Origin: Erigeron canadensis
Lineage: Eukaryota; Streptophyta; Magnoliopsida; Asterales; Asteraceae
DNA length: 64,000 bases
Direction: 5' to 3'
Assembly: GCF_010389155.1 (NCBI RefSeq)
Contig: NC_057768.1
Coordinates: 14,816,501 to 14,880,500, forward strand
Part shown: positions 45,578 through 58,078 of the stretch, piece by piece
How the letters are laid out: the number at the start of each line of letters is the position of its first letter
Numbering within the stretch: position 1 is the stretch's first letter
The notes under the pieces: generated by a model
Databases searched by the model: none
What the model was told of the DNA's origin: nothing
The model's input: the letters and a program-made list of their open reading frames with translations, nothing else
Program-made: the position numbers and the translations under genes

Positions 45578-47708
45578 ATGGCTTCTCGTGAAGCTTTGGC
45601 ATTAGGTTCGAACAAGACCTCCAGTTCTTCTACCTGGTTCTTATGGACAATGGAAGAAAAGATTCATGGATTACGTGGAATGTCAACCAAATGGTCCTTC
45701 TTAAAGATTCCATCTTAAGGACTTGCAGTTCATCGCCATCCCACCACTGGTGCAATACTCACTCTTGATCTTTTGAATGCTGAACAAAAGGATCGAACAG
45801 TGCAGATAACAAGCTAGATCATGCTTATACAAAGCATACAGATGAAATCTATGGTTCTGTTGATTCTTATGATACAGCCAAGGAGATATGGGGATGTGTG
45901 GCAGACAAATGGAAGGATCCGACCTAACTTCAACAATTAGATTGACAAATGTGTTGACTGAGTTTGACAACTTCAGCAAATTGCCAAATGAATCTCTAGA
46001 GGTGTCTACTGTAGATTCTGCAATGTCATAAATGAATTAGGAGAGAACAATGTCAAGAAATCAGATTTTGAGTTAAACATAAAATTCATCAAAGTTCTTG
46101 GTCCTGAGTGGGAAGATATGGAACTCAGATTAAGCAACATGAAAATCTGGCAAGTTCTCCATCCATAATCTTCATGAATCTTCAAACTCAATGAACATCA
46201 AGTCTAAACAAAGCTTCTCGAACAAAATGCCAGTAGTAGTTGTATCTTCTGATCCTTTGGCATTAATTGTTGAAAGAAGGTTTCTGAAGTCTTAAAAGGC
46301 AAATGGTAGTTGTTCTTCGTCTGGTGAGGAGGGGTGATATGTGGCTCCAAGAGATGGTGTTTTGACGAATTATATCAAGCTCTTGCCGCAGTTACCAAGC
46401 ACTTCAAAAAAAGTACTACAAAGCGAGGCCAACAAACAACCAATCTCCGCACTTTTCCACAAGTGCATTTCCCAAGAAGGAACACTATCACTCAAAGATT
46501 ATGATCAAGGTGAATCAAGTGGATCCAAGCATGTTGAAAAGAAAAGAAAGTGAAGTTATGACAAACAAGTTGTTGAGAAGGGTAAAGTTTCTGAAAAAAG
46601 TGCTACAATTGGGGAAATCCTGGTCATTTTGCAATGATTGCAAGAACCTCGTAACGGAACTATGAGTACTACAAGCAGAAGATGTTGTTGGCAAAGCAGT
46701 AAAAGCCCGTCATGCATTGCTGCTGAAGATGACAATGGCTGTTGCTCTCGGATGATGAAGTGAAGATCTCTCTGCAAATGTGTGCTCATGGCGAGGTGGC
46801 CAAGGACAAAGCTTTTGAGGCTGAAAGCACTGACGATGAATACCCGGATGATGAGGTAAATCTACACTCTGTTTTTCAATAGTTAAGATAAAGAGTCGTT
46901 TGATTTAGCCTTATCAAATTTGACATCATATCACATCTTTAACCAAAAATATAAAAGTTGAAAAATAGTATTTCATTCTAAAAGTGAAATTACAAAACTC
47001 TTTGAAGAATATTCAAATTACTTTTTGATTATGATACTATTAAACAAGTTTTTCAAACATACAAAGATCAAATGTTGGTTAAAGAATGTGAGTTGAATGC
47101 CTCTCTGATTCTAAGTTATTACATAATGTCACAATCTTGAAAAGACCATTCATGATCTTGAAAAGCCAATCAAGATCTTGAAATTCAAAAGACCAATGAG
47201 TGGCTTCGAGCAAATGCTAGACAAATGGATGTTGATATTCTTAATAAAAAGCTTCAAGAATCCAAACCAAACAATGTTGAACTAGAAATAAAGATTTCTG
47301 ATTTAAATCATACTTGTTTTTAAAAAGTGTTGAGATTGAAAATCTTAAAAACCAAATTGAGGAATTCAAAAAGAATATACTTTTCTATCAAGAGAAGTAT
47401 ATAAAGTGAACAAAACCCTTTTTGGATTTTACCGCCTATTTCAACAAGTCGAAAATTGACAAATCAGAACTTCTTCATGGGTTGGGATTAAGAATATCAC
47501 TCCATTACAAAGCGCAAAAGACCAAATTGAACCTCTGTATGATGAAAACTTTCTTCGTCTTGGTATGATACAACAATTTATTCGTCCACTGGATGACGAA
47601 TTTGAGACTGATGATGTTGAGAAAATAACTCAACTGAATTTTGGCCAACTATGATGCTATAAATGCTTCATATAATTTTAAAGAATCTTCAATTTTTAAA
47701 TTAGAATA
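45578..47708 (+). pseudogene. Copia B gag, second assembled copy
   Basis: ATG at 45578 matches 31756 and the TAA at 47706-47708 matches 33934. Numerous short deletions break the frame into pieces. The Cys-to-Trp change in the zinc knuckle and the terminal TAA are shared with the first copy, showing a common source. Confidence 0.85.
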
Positions 47709-47766
47709 AATAGCATCAAATTTTCAAAACCAAGAGTCAATCGGTATTTCACCTAAACCTACTAAA

Positions 47767-49250
47767 ATGTATGTTCCATCCACATTTTTGGAAAAACAAA
47801 TAGAAGATTTACAACAAAAGGTGAATTCTCAACAACAAGTCATTGACCATCTCAAGTCTCAAATCAAAGTTCAGAGAATAAATTAATTGATGTAGACACC
47901 AAAAAGTTTGTGTGAATGTTTCTACTCAAACTTATCTAAGTGCTGAAGTAGACCATTCCACTCAGACTACTGTGTTTCATCTACTGATTCTTCCACCAGA
48001 CTTGACTGATTCTCTTGAGTGTTCATGTCAAACTGCTGCTACTTTTGCTGATGATTATGTGCAATCTGATTTATCTAATGACGAACTTGCACATAGTTTA
48101 GTTTTGATATGGTACTACTATAGGTTCTTCACTTGTGATTCTCTTGAAAGTTAGTTGTTCACCCTAAGCTTAGTGCTAGTATAGGTGTTGATACTGCTAC
48201 TCTAATTTCTTGTGAAACCAAAGATGTGTCAGTTCAAGTTGATCTAATTCCTAAGACTACCCATAGTGTGAAGTTGGATACCAAGATTCCTGATTTTTCA
48301 AAAATCTCTCCGGTTAACCTTTTACAAAAGATGATTTTGATAAATTCATGGAGGGAGAATATGCTTTTGATTCTGAAACTGAGAAAAAGATTGAATCTAC
48401 CAAAATCAAAGTTGAATTAAAGAGGAATCTCCAAAATGTTTACCAAAGATCCAACTTCATATTATTCAGAGAAAACGAGATTCCAAAAGTTGTCAAGACT
48501 GAACCAAAGACTGTCAAAAAACAAGAATTAATAAGTTAAAAAAAAAGTGGCCTACCCAGAAAAGCATGTCAAAACCAAACAAGTGAGACCATTCCAAAAT
48601 CAAATACAACAAGTGAAGCTTCTGGAAATCAATTCAAATGTTTCTTCATCTAACTCTCAATCTAGTTCATTACCTAAAGTATCAAAATCTAGCTCAGTTT
48701 TCTAACTAGGGATGCTTCAAATGGTGCAACTAGGTATAGGGATAGATATGGCTGGTTTTCTCATGATAAACCTAAGAAACAAGAAGTTTCCGCACCTCCA
48801 AAAGAGTCTAAAAAGATAAAAGTGCTGAAAACTCTCGTTCTAATCTTCTTAGTGTAAATCCAACAGGTGGAAAGAGCTTGATTAGTGAGTCTAAATGGGT
48901 AGCTAAGTTTTAGTACCTAAGATCACTAAAGTTGAGAAAAGGAAGAAAAGGCAAAGGAGAAAAGCGGGTAGTAAGAAGAAGCTTGTTCCTGATGTGTCAA
49001 ACAATTTATCTTTTTTAAATCCTCTTTGAAAAACAATGTTAATGGTGCTAAGGCTAAGCCTTGTGATGTTGTAAACAATGTTAATTCGTGTGTATGGTTT
49101 GAATGGTGGTAGACATGTTACTTTGATTTGAGTGTTAATGTTCGTTGGTTTAATCCAATGTGCTTGTTGATAATGTGCTTGTTAATGCTATGTTGATACT
49201 AAAGCATTTTGTATGCGTATCCTAAGTTATATACCTGCCTGTTTTAACTA
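47767..49250 (+). pseudogene. Copia B gag extension, second assembled copy
   Basis: Matches 33994-35496. The TQT motifs are again readable near 47920-48050, but frames are broken by one-base deletions. Confidence 0.85.
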
Positions 49251-49303
49251 ACCACAAAGGACCCGTCTTCAAGTGGGTACCTAAAGTTGGTTAATTCTAT
49301 TGA

Positions 49304-52300
49304 TTGCAGGAAATAACCATCTGTGTTTGGATACTCGATTCCGGGTGTTCAAAACACATGTCTGGCACTAAAGCATTGCTCAAGAACTTTATCAAACGAT
49401 TCATGGGAACTGTTCGATTTGGTAACAACAATTTCGCTCCTATTTAGGCTATGGTGATATTGAAGGCAATGGAATTGTCATTAAGAAAGTTCACTATGTT
49501 GAAGGATTAAGTCATAACTTGTTCAGTGTTGGACAATTCTGTGACAACAATCTTCAAGTTCTTTTTCGACAATCTCTTTGCAAAGTTCAAACTCTAGATG
49601 GAGTTGACATTTTGTGTGGCGACCGTGATGATAACTTTTTACCGTTAATCTCGATGATAACCAACCAACTGATAATATTTGTCTCATTTCGAAAGCTACA
49701 TCAAAGAATTCTTGGTTGTGGCATAGAAGGCTTTCTCACCTAAACTTTCCTACCATCAATACTTTGGTCAACAAGCATCTGTTGAAGGCTTGCCAGACTA
49801 TAAGTATGAAAGTGAGCATGTGTGTCGTTCTTGTGCTGTTGGGAAGATTAAACGAGCTTCTCATAAACCCAAGAAATCTCCAAATTCATTAGCACCTCTT
49901 CATTTGCTTCACATGGATCTTTGTGGACCGATGAAAGTACAAAGCCGAAATGGGAAGAAATACATCTTGGTTATTGTTGATGAAACAACTCAAACTTTGA
50001 TCGATTTCATCACTTCTACTCAAGTAAATCTTCAACTTCCAGTCCGTTACATCAGATCAGATAACGGACTGAGTTCAAAAATGTCGTGTTTGATGAATTT
50101 TGTAAATCCAGAGGCATTACTCACCAATTCTCTGCGGTTCGTACCCCACAACAAAATGGTGTAGTTGAAAGGAGAAATAGAACGCTTGTGGAAGCTGCAA
50201 GAACCATGCTTGCCTATTCTAAGTTACCTTCCAATATGTGGGCTGAAGCTGTGACACTGCTTGTCACACTCAGAATCGGTCCATTGTTAATGAGCGTTTT
50301 GAGAAGACTCCTTATGAGGTTGTTAACAAACGGAAACCCAACATCAACTATTTCATATCTTTGGGTGTGTTTGTTATACTCTGAATGATCAGGAAAATCT
50401 TAGAAAGTTCGAGAAGAAATGTGATAAAGGTTACTTTGTTGGTTATTCCAAGACATCGATTGCCTACCGAATCTACAATGCCGAACAAATACGGTTCAAG
50501 AAACAATGAATGTTTGGTTTGATGAGATATCGGGCATGATCTTTGAGCAAGAAAGTTTGCTACCAACAAGTAATGATCCAAGTGCTTCAAGTACTTCATC
50601 AAGAACTTCTACTTTAGCATCTAAATTCAAGAAGTTTCCAGCTCCAACAAGTGATGAGTTAGATATTCTTTTTGAAGAATTCTACAATTCTAAACCGATT
50701 CATGATGAAGAACCTCAAGTCATCGTTGAACCAGTTTCAAACAATGATCCAGTTCCTGACAACCATCATGAATCATCATCAAGTTCTTCTGAGCAAAATG
50801 CTACTTTCAAGTAGTAGTTCTTCATCCTCTTCTAATGATTCTTCTTCTCAATCCTCTCCTGATAATTCTTCTCCAGTGAATGTTCAAGAACAACCTAACC
50901 AATTTACCCAGACTACCAATCCGATAAACACTCCAAATGTATATGTGCCTCTTGATTTTGATCATCCATCTTACGAGGAAGCTGTTATACCAAGCTATGA
51001 TACCACCTCTCAGCAAAACTTTGGTTTTAATGATGATGATGATGTCAATCAACAAGATCCTCTCCTCATGATCGCAAATGGTCACGTATGCGAAAAGATC
51101 ATCCTACAGATCAAATCATTGGAGATCCACAAGCCGGAGTAACTACTCGTACTTCAGTGAATGAGTATCTGGTTGCACTTTCTCTTAGCAACATTGAACC
51201 CAAAATTGTTTCTAAACCTCTTCAAGATCTAGAATGGGTTAAAGCTATGCAAGACGAACTCGCTCAGTTTGAAAGACTGAAAGTTTGGAGATTAGTTCCA
51301 AATCCAAGAAAAGATGAACTTATTGGCACAAAGTGGATTTTCAAGAACAAGAAAGATGAGAATGGAGTGGTAGTAAGGAACAAAGCTCGATTAGTTGCAA
51401 AGGGTTATTGCCAACAACCTGGTGTTGACTTCAACGAAACTTTTGCTCCAGTTGCAAGAATGGAAGCCATTCGGATTTTCTTAGCTTATGCTACATTCAG
51501 AAACTTCACTGTGTTTCAAATGGATGTGAAGACAGCTTTCTTGAATGGTGATCTCAAAGAAGAAGTTTACGTTGAACAACCAGAAGGTTTTGTTGATCCC
51601 AAAAGGCCAAACCATGTCTACAGGTTAGACAAGGCTCTCTACGGTCTTAAGCAAGCACCCCGAGCATGATATGATTCCTTATCTACTTTCTTGATTAAAG
51701 GTGGCTTTACCAAAGGCACAATTGACCCTACCCTATTCTTTCGCAAACAAGGTAAGCATGTTCTTCTTGTCCAAATATATGTTGATGACATTATCTTTGG
51801 GTCAACCAGTCAAACATTTTGCCGAAACTTTTCATCTCTAATAGTTAATCATTTTGAAATGAGCATGATTGGGGAAATGAACTACTTTTTGGGTCTTCAA
51901 ATCAAACAACTACCAAATGGTATTTTCATATCACAAGGTAAGTACATTATGACATGTTGAAAAAGTTTGATATGACTACTTGTTCTTCAATTTCAACTCC
52001 AATGGCTGCTCGTACAAGTATTAATGCTGATAAAAATGGGAAACCATTTGACCAAAAGAGATATAGAAGTATGATTGGTTCATTGTTGTATCTTACAGCA
52101 TCTCGCCCAGATAAATGTTTGCAACATGATGTGTGCTAGGTATCAAGCTTCTCCAACTGATTTACATTTTCAAACTGTGAAACGAATATTTTGTTATCTG
52201 AAGGGTACACCCAATTTAGGTCTCTGGTATCCAAGGGATACTGGATTCAATTTAACTGCCTATTCAGATGCAGATCATGCCGGTTGTAAGCTTGATCGCA

Positions 52301-52722
52301 AGAGCACTTCTGATACTTTACAATTTTTGGGTGATAAAATTGTGTGTTGGTCTTCCAAGAAACAAAACTGTGTGTCACTATCAACAGCCAAAGCTGAATA
52401 TGTAGCTGCGGCTAGTGGTTGTGCTCAAGTGTTATGGATGAAGACTCAGCTTACTAATTATGGTCTGAAATATGATCATATTCCCATCTATTGTGATTCT
52501 CAAAGTGCCATTGCTATTGCAGTCAATTCAGTAAATCACTCTCGGTCAAAGCATATAGATGTGAGATATCATTTTCTCAAAGATCATATTGAGAAATGTG
52601 ACATCGAACTCTATTTTGTGGGAACTGACTAACAACTTGTAGATTTGTTCACTAAACCATTGGATGAGAAAAGGTTTAACTTTCTGATCTCTAAACTTGG
52701 CATGTTAAATCTTGAACCTTAA
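49304..52722 (+). pseudogene. Copia B pol (protease to RNase H), second assembled copy
   Basis: Collinear with 35554-38986. Longer frames appear toward the right (51088-51669 RT; 52075-52632 RNase H), where the copies are almost identical. It shares the RT TGA (51667-51669) and the RNase H TAA (52630-52632). It lacks the one-base deletion seen at about 38690 in the first copy but has its own losses, for example near 52110. Confidence 0.88.
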
Positions 52723-55545
52723 CTTATTTGTTCTTGATACATTCTTGAAAAAAAAAATACAAAATCTGAAAAGACAAAAATCAAATACAAAAATATAAAG
52801 TTTTGAAAAATAACAAAAAGATTTCCTTTATTTTTTTCTTTATCTTTGTGGCTTACATATACTAAGTATGTAACCTGTGCTTTAACGATTTATTTATTTC
52901 AAAATGACTTATACATACTCTGTGTATAACCCGTTCTTAAAAAGTTTTATTTAGTTTCAAAAGATTTATTTTTCTTTTCAAAAGTTTTGTTATTCTCAAT
53001 TGTTGATATGAGAAGCGACGGATTGAACGCCTTTGTGTACTCCCTAGTTGTCTCATCTTGAACAATTGATTGAGTTAAATTTGTGCTTAAATGTTTTATT
53101 TGCATCCAACTTGTTGATGTAAGATGCGAAGGATTCAACGCCTTTGTGTACTCCCTAGTAGTCTTACTAGGAACATTGTTGTTGACGCAAAACTTTGTGT
53201 TTCTTAAAATCTTGTTCACTTTTAGACTCTCAAATTTTTTTCCATGTATATATCACAACAAAGATTTTACTCTAGTTGAATTCACAAAAACCAAATTTTT
53301 GCTCTACCTTCAATGAAAATTTTTTAAAGTCTACCTTTGCATAGATTAAGGGGGAGTTTGTGATTTCAAAAGGTTCAAAACTTCAAATGGTTTTCAAATC
53401 ATTTTCTTATACACATTTGATGATTTTCAAATGATTTTCATCAAATGAAGTTCGGTGTTTAGTTTGCACATGAGCGATTCATTCACTCCATGAACTTCAT
53501 CATCACCGATGAGTTCTAACCCCGGAATATTCAATTATTTAGATTGTAAGGGTATTTTGAGTAATGATGGTTTCGTGCAAATAAGATGGAGAGAGTAAAG
53601 TCGAAAAGTGAGAGGTTATGGTGATATGTTGTGTGAAAAGGGTTAAAAAAATGACACCCTTCCCTAAATTTCTCAAAATCGCCGGGTAAAACATATTTAG
53701 ATCGGATGTCATTTGTTGATATCTCGATAAAGACTTCATGGACCCAGTGAAGCGATGCACATATTTACCTAACCACTCAAGTGTTTTTTAACAAATACTT
53801 GTTTCATTTCTCACGGAGATTTTTCACATTTTTATTGACTCTTCATTAGGAAGATGTTAATATTGAAAAAGGGCTACATTCTGCTCCAGTCCCCGACTTC
53901 ATTTCATCATGTTGTGTCTAGAGCTATCTTGCTTGATCATTAATTTGATCTTTCTTTATTTTCTTAAGACACATTTGAGTCATATCTTTGTGATATTATT
54001 GCATATCTATGTGATATAGCCGGAACATTTGTAGTAATATCTTAATTGATATTCCATGATGATCAAATGGAAATCCTACCAATGCTAATATCTTTTCCAA
54101 TGTTGAACGTAGGTCTCATAATTACATTTATGTGATTATTGAGTGACCGAGAAGTCTATCAGTGACCTCGGGTGTTACCTAAAAGTCTTTAAGGATAATA
54201 GATTGTGGTTATCGAACGCCTTAGGTGACACTGACCATGATTTATATTCTTTAAAGCACTCTCGTAGTTGAAAAGCTACAAGACCAAACTATGTTAGAAA
54301 ATTGCTTTGTGCATATTTCAATGATACATAGGAAATCCGAAAAATGTCATACATTTCTATCGGTATTTCATTAATCTTTTTGATTTTTGAACATGTTAAC
54401 GGATCATCCTTATCCGGTTTTTCCATTTCTCATCTCACAAACATAAAAACCACCAATATCATACTATAACATTTATATCAACAACTTCAACCTTACATTT
54501 TAGTTACCCTTAGAATTCTTTGGGTTAGGATTATTGAATTGGGTTGATGTGTTGTTATTTGATACTTCTCTATGCAAATCTAGTTTTAACTTTTGATATT
54601 TTCTTTTCGTATTCGATCAATCAATGTTTGCATAATGACATTGGTTCCCAACTTTGTCATTATGAGGGGGAGAAAAAAGATTATGATTGATTGAGAAAGA
54701 AAATCTTTGAGCTTGATTTGTGCAAACATAGAGTTAGTAAGAAGGTTGTAGTAAGTGTATGGAGGTAACGGAGAAGAGAGAATATTTAGTGTATGGGATT
54801 GATGGGAAAACTTGCAATTAATGGAATTTCAGTCAATTGAGCTCAGATCTTCAGATTTGAGTTGTTCATTTTCAGAATTGAGTTCTTGATTTAAAAAAAA
54901 AAGGAATATGATGTTCAAAATGCTTATGTTTATGAATTGAGGGGGAGCATGATTAATTCAAAATCTTGTTCAAAAGATTACTCTCCAAAGTGTTTAAGTC
55001 AAACTGACAAAATATCAAAGCTACAAAAGTTGAAAGATTGATTGGAAGATTCAAGACAAAGAAGTAAAGCTTCGAAAAAGTCTTCATCAACAAAATTTCA
55101 TTCAAGATCTTCAAAGTCATATAATAATACTTGATCAAGAAGCTTCAATGCATATATCAAGGGGGGGGGGGGGAGTTTAAGTTTTTGATACTTCATTCCA
55201 AGGAAACAAATTTTCATTCAAGAATCAAAAATTGAAGAACCAAAGCCAAGTTTATACCTTCCGCACTTCAAAAGACAACTTTGATTCATGGTTCAACAAT
55301 TTTCAAAGATTCTAGACTCATTCATTTTTATTCTCAGTTCAAAAAGAACATTGAGAATTTCATCATGTTTTAACTACAAGAAGTCCAAGACCAAGATTGA
55401 TTCAAGTTCTCCAGAGACAATGAGAAAGCTTTGAAGACTTGTTTCATCACACCAATTGTCTTCACCATCAGGCTCATCAACTTAATTTCTACAAGACAAA
55501 ATAACACGTACTTCATTCATTACAATATATCACTAAGGGGGAGAA
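52723..55545 (+). other. Copia B 3' non-coding region, second assembled copy
   Basis: Collinear with 38987-41756 and slightly longer. Here it is the first copy that shows missing bases (for example four versus five G near 39610/53355). A run of 13 G at about 55161-55173 replaces five G in the first copy. Polypurine tract at about 55535-55545. Confidence 0.85.
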
Positions 55546-55863
55546 TGTTAGAAATCCAATAATAGTGATAAATTGTAATTTAAGTTAGTGGACGTTGTTG
55601 ATGTTAAGACATGGTGAAAAAGGTTTCTATGGTTGAGGGACTAGGAGTGTCAATTAGCTTAATTGTAGATTTAGACTATAAATACCCTCAACTCCTTAGA
55701 AATCATAAGCCTTTGATCCATTTTTACATACAACTTAATCCAGATCGTTTCTCTCTCTCTCTCTCTCTCTCTAGAAAATCACACACACTAAACACACCAA
55801 GAACACACACACTTGAACCGCCATTGTTGAGATCGAATCAAGAGCAGAAATCGTGTTATTACA
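55546..55863 (+). repeat. Copia B 3' LTR, complete copy
   Basis: 318 bp, TGTTAGAAATCC...TGTTATTACA, followed by the CTACT duplication. TATAAATA is at 55677-55684 and a (CT)n tract at about 55751-55772. Confidence 0.92.
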
Positions 55864-56880
55864 CTACTTTCCAATCTATCTCTGGTAATGGGTAGCAATC
55901 TTTTTAGGCATGTTTTATTTATATCCGTGAAATCCACGCACATCCTCCAACCCCCCCCCCCAACCACCGTCTCCTTTTTTTTTTTTTTTTTTACCATAAT
56001 TGGGTTTAAATCCACGTAGGGTACGTGGCTTCTCGTACGATTCCGGCTTTGACTAATTCATCTACTTCCTTACATGCTGCTTCATCCCTTTCTAATGATA
56101 TGGTTCGTTTTTTTTGCGGCACCGGTTCTATATTTTTTCTTTCATTTAGACGATGTTCCGTGATGAAGGTGTTTCGCCCAGGGTGGGTTCTAGGAACCCC
56201 CAGTCATATCTTTGTATTCTCACGCGTAAATATCAATATTCTGTTACAACAGTTTCTGTAATTTCTTCCTGAGGTCTTCTTGAAGCCCATTTCCAATAGT
56301 GATCCACTCGTCAAGAAAGGTTGGGATTACAAGTATCTTGCTGTTGTTTTGTGTTTTTTACAGACTGAAGTGGTTGTTGGTTTTCTTCTAGAGGTTCCTC
56401 TTGTCTTTTTGACATCGCTTACTTGTTTGATTTGATTATAACTTGATTTTATCAATCCTACTCCTATGATTGTTTGGAATAATACCATGGCGTGAACCGT
56501 CGATGGTACCATCTCCATTCGTTGGTTTGCTGGTCTCCCAAGGTGGAGGTAGTGCGGTGATGGTGTGCGTACCATGGTGAAATCTAGGGTTTCTGTTCGT
56601 GAGTACGAATACTCCCAGTGTGATGTCTAGGTCTATCTCCCCTAAGGACCATAGACGGTCTCATGCTAATTCTACAAGTGCACCCATAGGCTTTATCATT
56701 CGTGCTCTGATTGACTTTGGTAGTTACAAGATGCGGTGCTCCTAGATGATGTCACATTTGCTTCCATTGTCAATGTACACTCTTCTTAAATAAATATTAA
56801 GTATCTGGGCTTCTATTATTAATGGATCTTTACTAGGTTTTGCGTTTCTCAAAGCGGGAAAACACAAATCTCTTGGCGAA
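55864..56880 (-). pseudogene. Gypsy protease and RT N-terminus
   Basis: On the minus strand 'VYIDNGSKCDII' (about 56745-56780) is the aspartic-protease-like motif of Tat-type elements, usually V-D-x-G-S-S-x-D-I. After about 750 bases with many stops, 'GGWRMCVDFTDINKTC' (about 55900-55945) is the start of RT. It is directly preceded by poly(A)/poly(G) runs (minus strand of 55952-55992) that distort the coding sequence. Copia B inserted soon after. No gag-like sequence lies upstream, between here and the LTR. Confidence 0.75.
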
Positions 56881-57063
56881 ATGTATGATTCGTCTGGATC
56901 CTTTCGTTTGGTGTTTATTTTGTTCGGGATTTGCATTTTTTGTGTTGGTGATTTCTTCCCCAGCGTACATTTTTGATGGGAATCTGGAAATTTTGAATTG
57001 GCTTTTCTGGATTGGATTGTGACGCTTCTAGTAGGGATCGGGCATCCCACGGATGGGGCCAAT
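56881..57063 (-). other. Gypsy leader with primer region; gag missing
   Basis: Only about 180 bp separate the 5' LTR from protease. The minus strand next to the LTR reads ATTGGCCCCATCCGTGGGA, the style of primer region seen in Tat-lineage elements. Confidence 0.5.
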
Positions 57064-57432
57064 TGTTTGTACAGCCAAGCGGAGGTGTAAATGTGTAAAG
57101 GAGAGATTACAAAGTATATAAGTTTCTTGGTGGCGATTCCCTGTCGGTACGAGTTTTCTCCCTTATACGCCAGTTGTGATGATAGATGATCTTTTAGGGT
57201 TAGTTGCCTCTTCTGTTCTCCTCCCAATGTATCTTGGAGGGTACGTTGGGGACGCGATTAAGTCTCCCATATTCTTGAAAAGAATCCCGTTATTTAGGGA
57301 AAGGATATGATAGTATATTATTCATGCTTATCTTTTAAGCTAAAGCTCTGTGTAGTCTGTGCGTAGTAGCTTGGGTGTAATCTTCATCTAGCGTCTTCCT
57401 GGGTACTAAGCATCTAGTTGGGTACGTCATCA
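57064..57432 (-). repeat. 5' LTR of the gypsy element (TATA region altered)
   Basis: 369 bp, TGTTTGTACAGCC...GTCATCA, followed by TTAGG. Compared with 26321-26685 it has lost the stretch containing TATATAA and gained about 20 bases near its U5 end. Confidence 0.88.
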
Positions 57433-57437
57433 TTAGG

Positions 57438-58071
57438 GTTTAGGTTATTTTATTTTATTCATTCTGTTCGATGGAATTGTGTTGTTCTGGGTTCTTTGTT
57501 TGCATGGTTCAACGTGATTCGGAGAGTATAAATTCTGGAAAAGACGAGTAATATATTTGATCTTAACATTTACCGTTTAGATTTTTTCCATTTTTTTTTA
57601 AATATTAATGATTTTAAATCTATAGTGAAATCCAAAGTGAATAATATGTTGGAAGATGAAGTTCGAGCATTTATGCAGAAGAAGTTATGCTGAAAGTTGC
57701 GTACCTACGAATAACGACTATTTTGCTAACAATCTAGCTTTCTACATTGAAAATATTAGTTGATCTTAGCAATTTCAGTTTAGATATTATTTTAGATGAT
57801 TTAATAATTTATTTTGAATGTGCTATATTTTGGTATTATTTGTGTTATTTTGACATTTGTTGGTGTTTGCAAAAAAATTGTACAATCCAGACTACACATT
57901 GTCACAATACGTGTTTATATTTATCCAAGACACGTGTACGTATGAGTAAGAAACAAATGATAAAGTCTTCATAGTAAAAAGAAAAAAAAATAAAATAAAA
58001 AGTTAAGTGGAATTATGAAAACAAGTGAAAAGCAAACATAAAACCGTGTTTTCTAGAGTAGACTTTGGTAG
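57438..58071. other. Intergenic region upstream of the MYB gene
   Basis: AT-rich, no gene seen. The distal promoter of the MYB gene must lie here, about 0.8 kb at most from the gypsy LTR to the MYB start codon. Confidence 0.6.
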
Positions 58072-58078
58072 TATATAT
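58072..58078 (+). promoter_or_regulatory. Candidate TATA box of the MYB gene
   Basis: TATATAT, about 150 bases upstream of the start codon. A second AT-rich site (ATAAATATA near 58168) is closer but would leave a leader of under 40 bases. Confidence 0.4.

Larger units (their letters stand above)
30753..55863 (+). mobile_element. Ty1/copia element B, assembled span (one element represented twice around an N gap)
   Basis: Outer ends are TGTTAGAAATCC (30753) and TGTTATTACA (55863), with CTACT duplications at 30748-30752 and 55864-55868. Between them lie a full copy up to an incomplete 3' LTR (30753-42063), 100 N, a repeat of the gypsy flank (42164-44615) and a second full copy (44616-55863). 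The shared 5'-LTR deletion, shared stops and shared flanking gypsy sequence indicate a single genomic element of about 11.3 kb. Order: LTR, primer site, structured leader, gag, gag extension, protease, integrase, RT, RNase H, 2.8-kb non-coding region, polypurine tract, LTR. The lineage within copia is uncertain; the short LTR is unusual beside the long internal region. Confidence 0.85.
26321..57432 (-). mobile_element. Ty3/gypsy (Tat-like) element with nested copia B; assembled span inflated by a duplicated contig end
   Basis: LTRs at 26321-26685 and 57064-57432 share TGTTTGTACAGC...GTCATCA and are flanked by TTAGG at 26316-26320 and 57433-57437. On the minus strand the order is 5' LTR, primer region, protease, start of RT, [copia B], rest of RT, RNase H, integrase, antisense ORF zone, polypurine tract and 3' LTR. 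There is no room for gag between LTR and protease, so gag was lost. Without copia B and the repeated contig end the element is about 6.0 kb. The LTRs have diverged clearly by substitutions and indels, so it is old, and pol is full of stops. The Tat lineage is inferred from the protease/RT style and the extra ORF zone before the 3' LTR. Confidence 0.85.

Noticed and set aside
30753..55863. Genuine tandem copia array (LTR-internal-LTR-internal-LTR) from unequal crossing over
   Set aside because: The repeated unit also contains about 2.5 kb of gypsy flank and its target site, and differences cluster at the gap; contig overlap explains this better.
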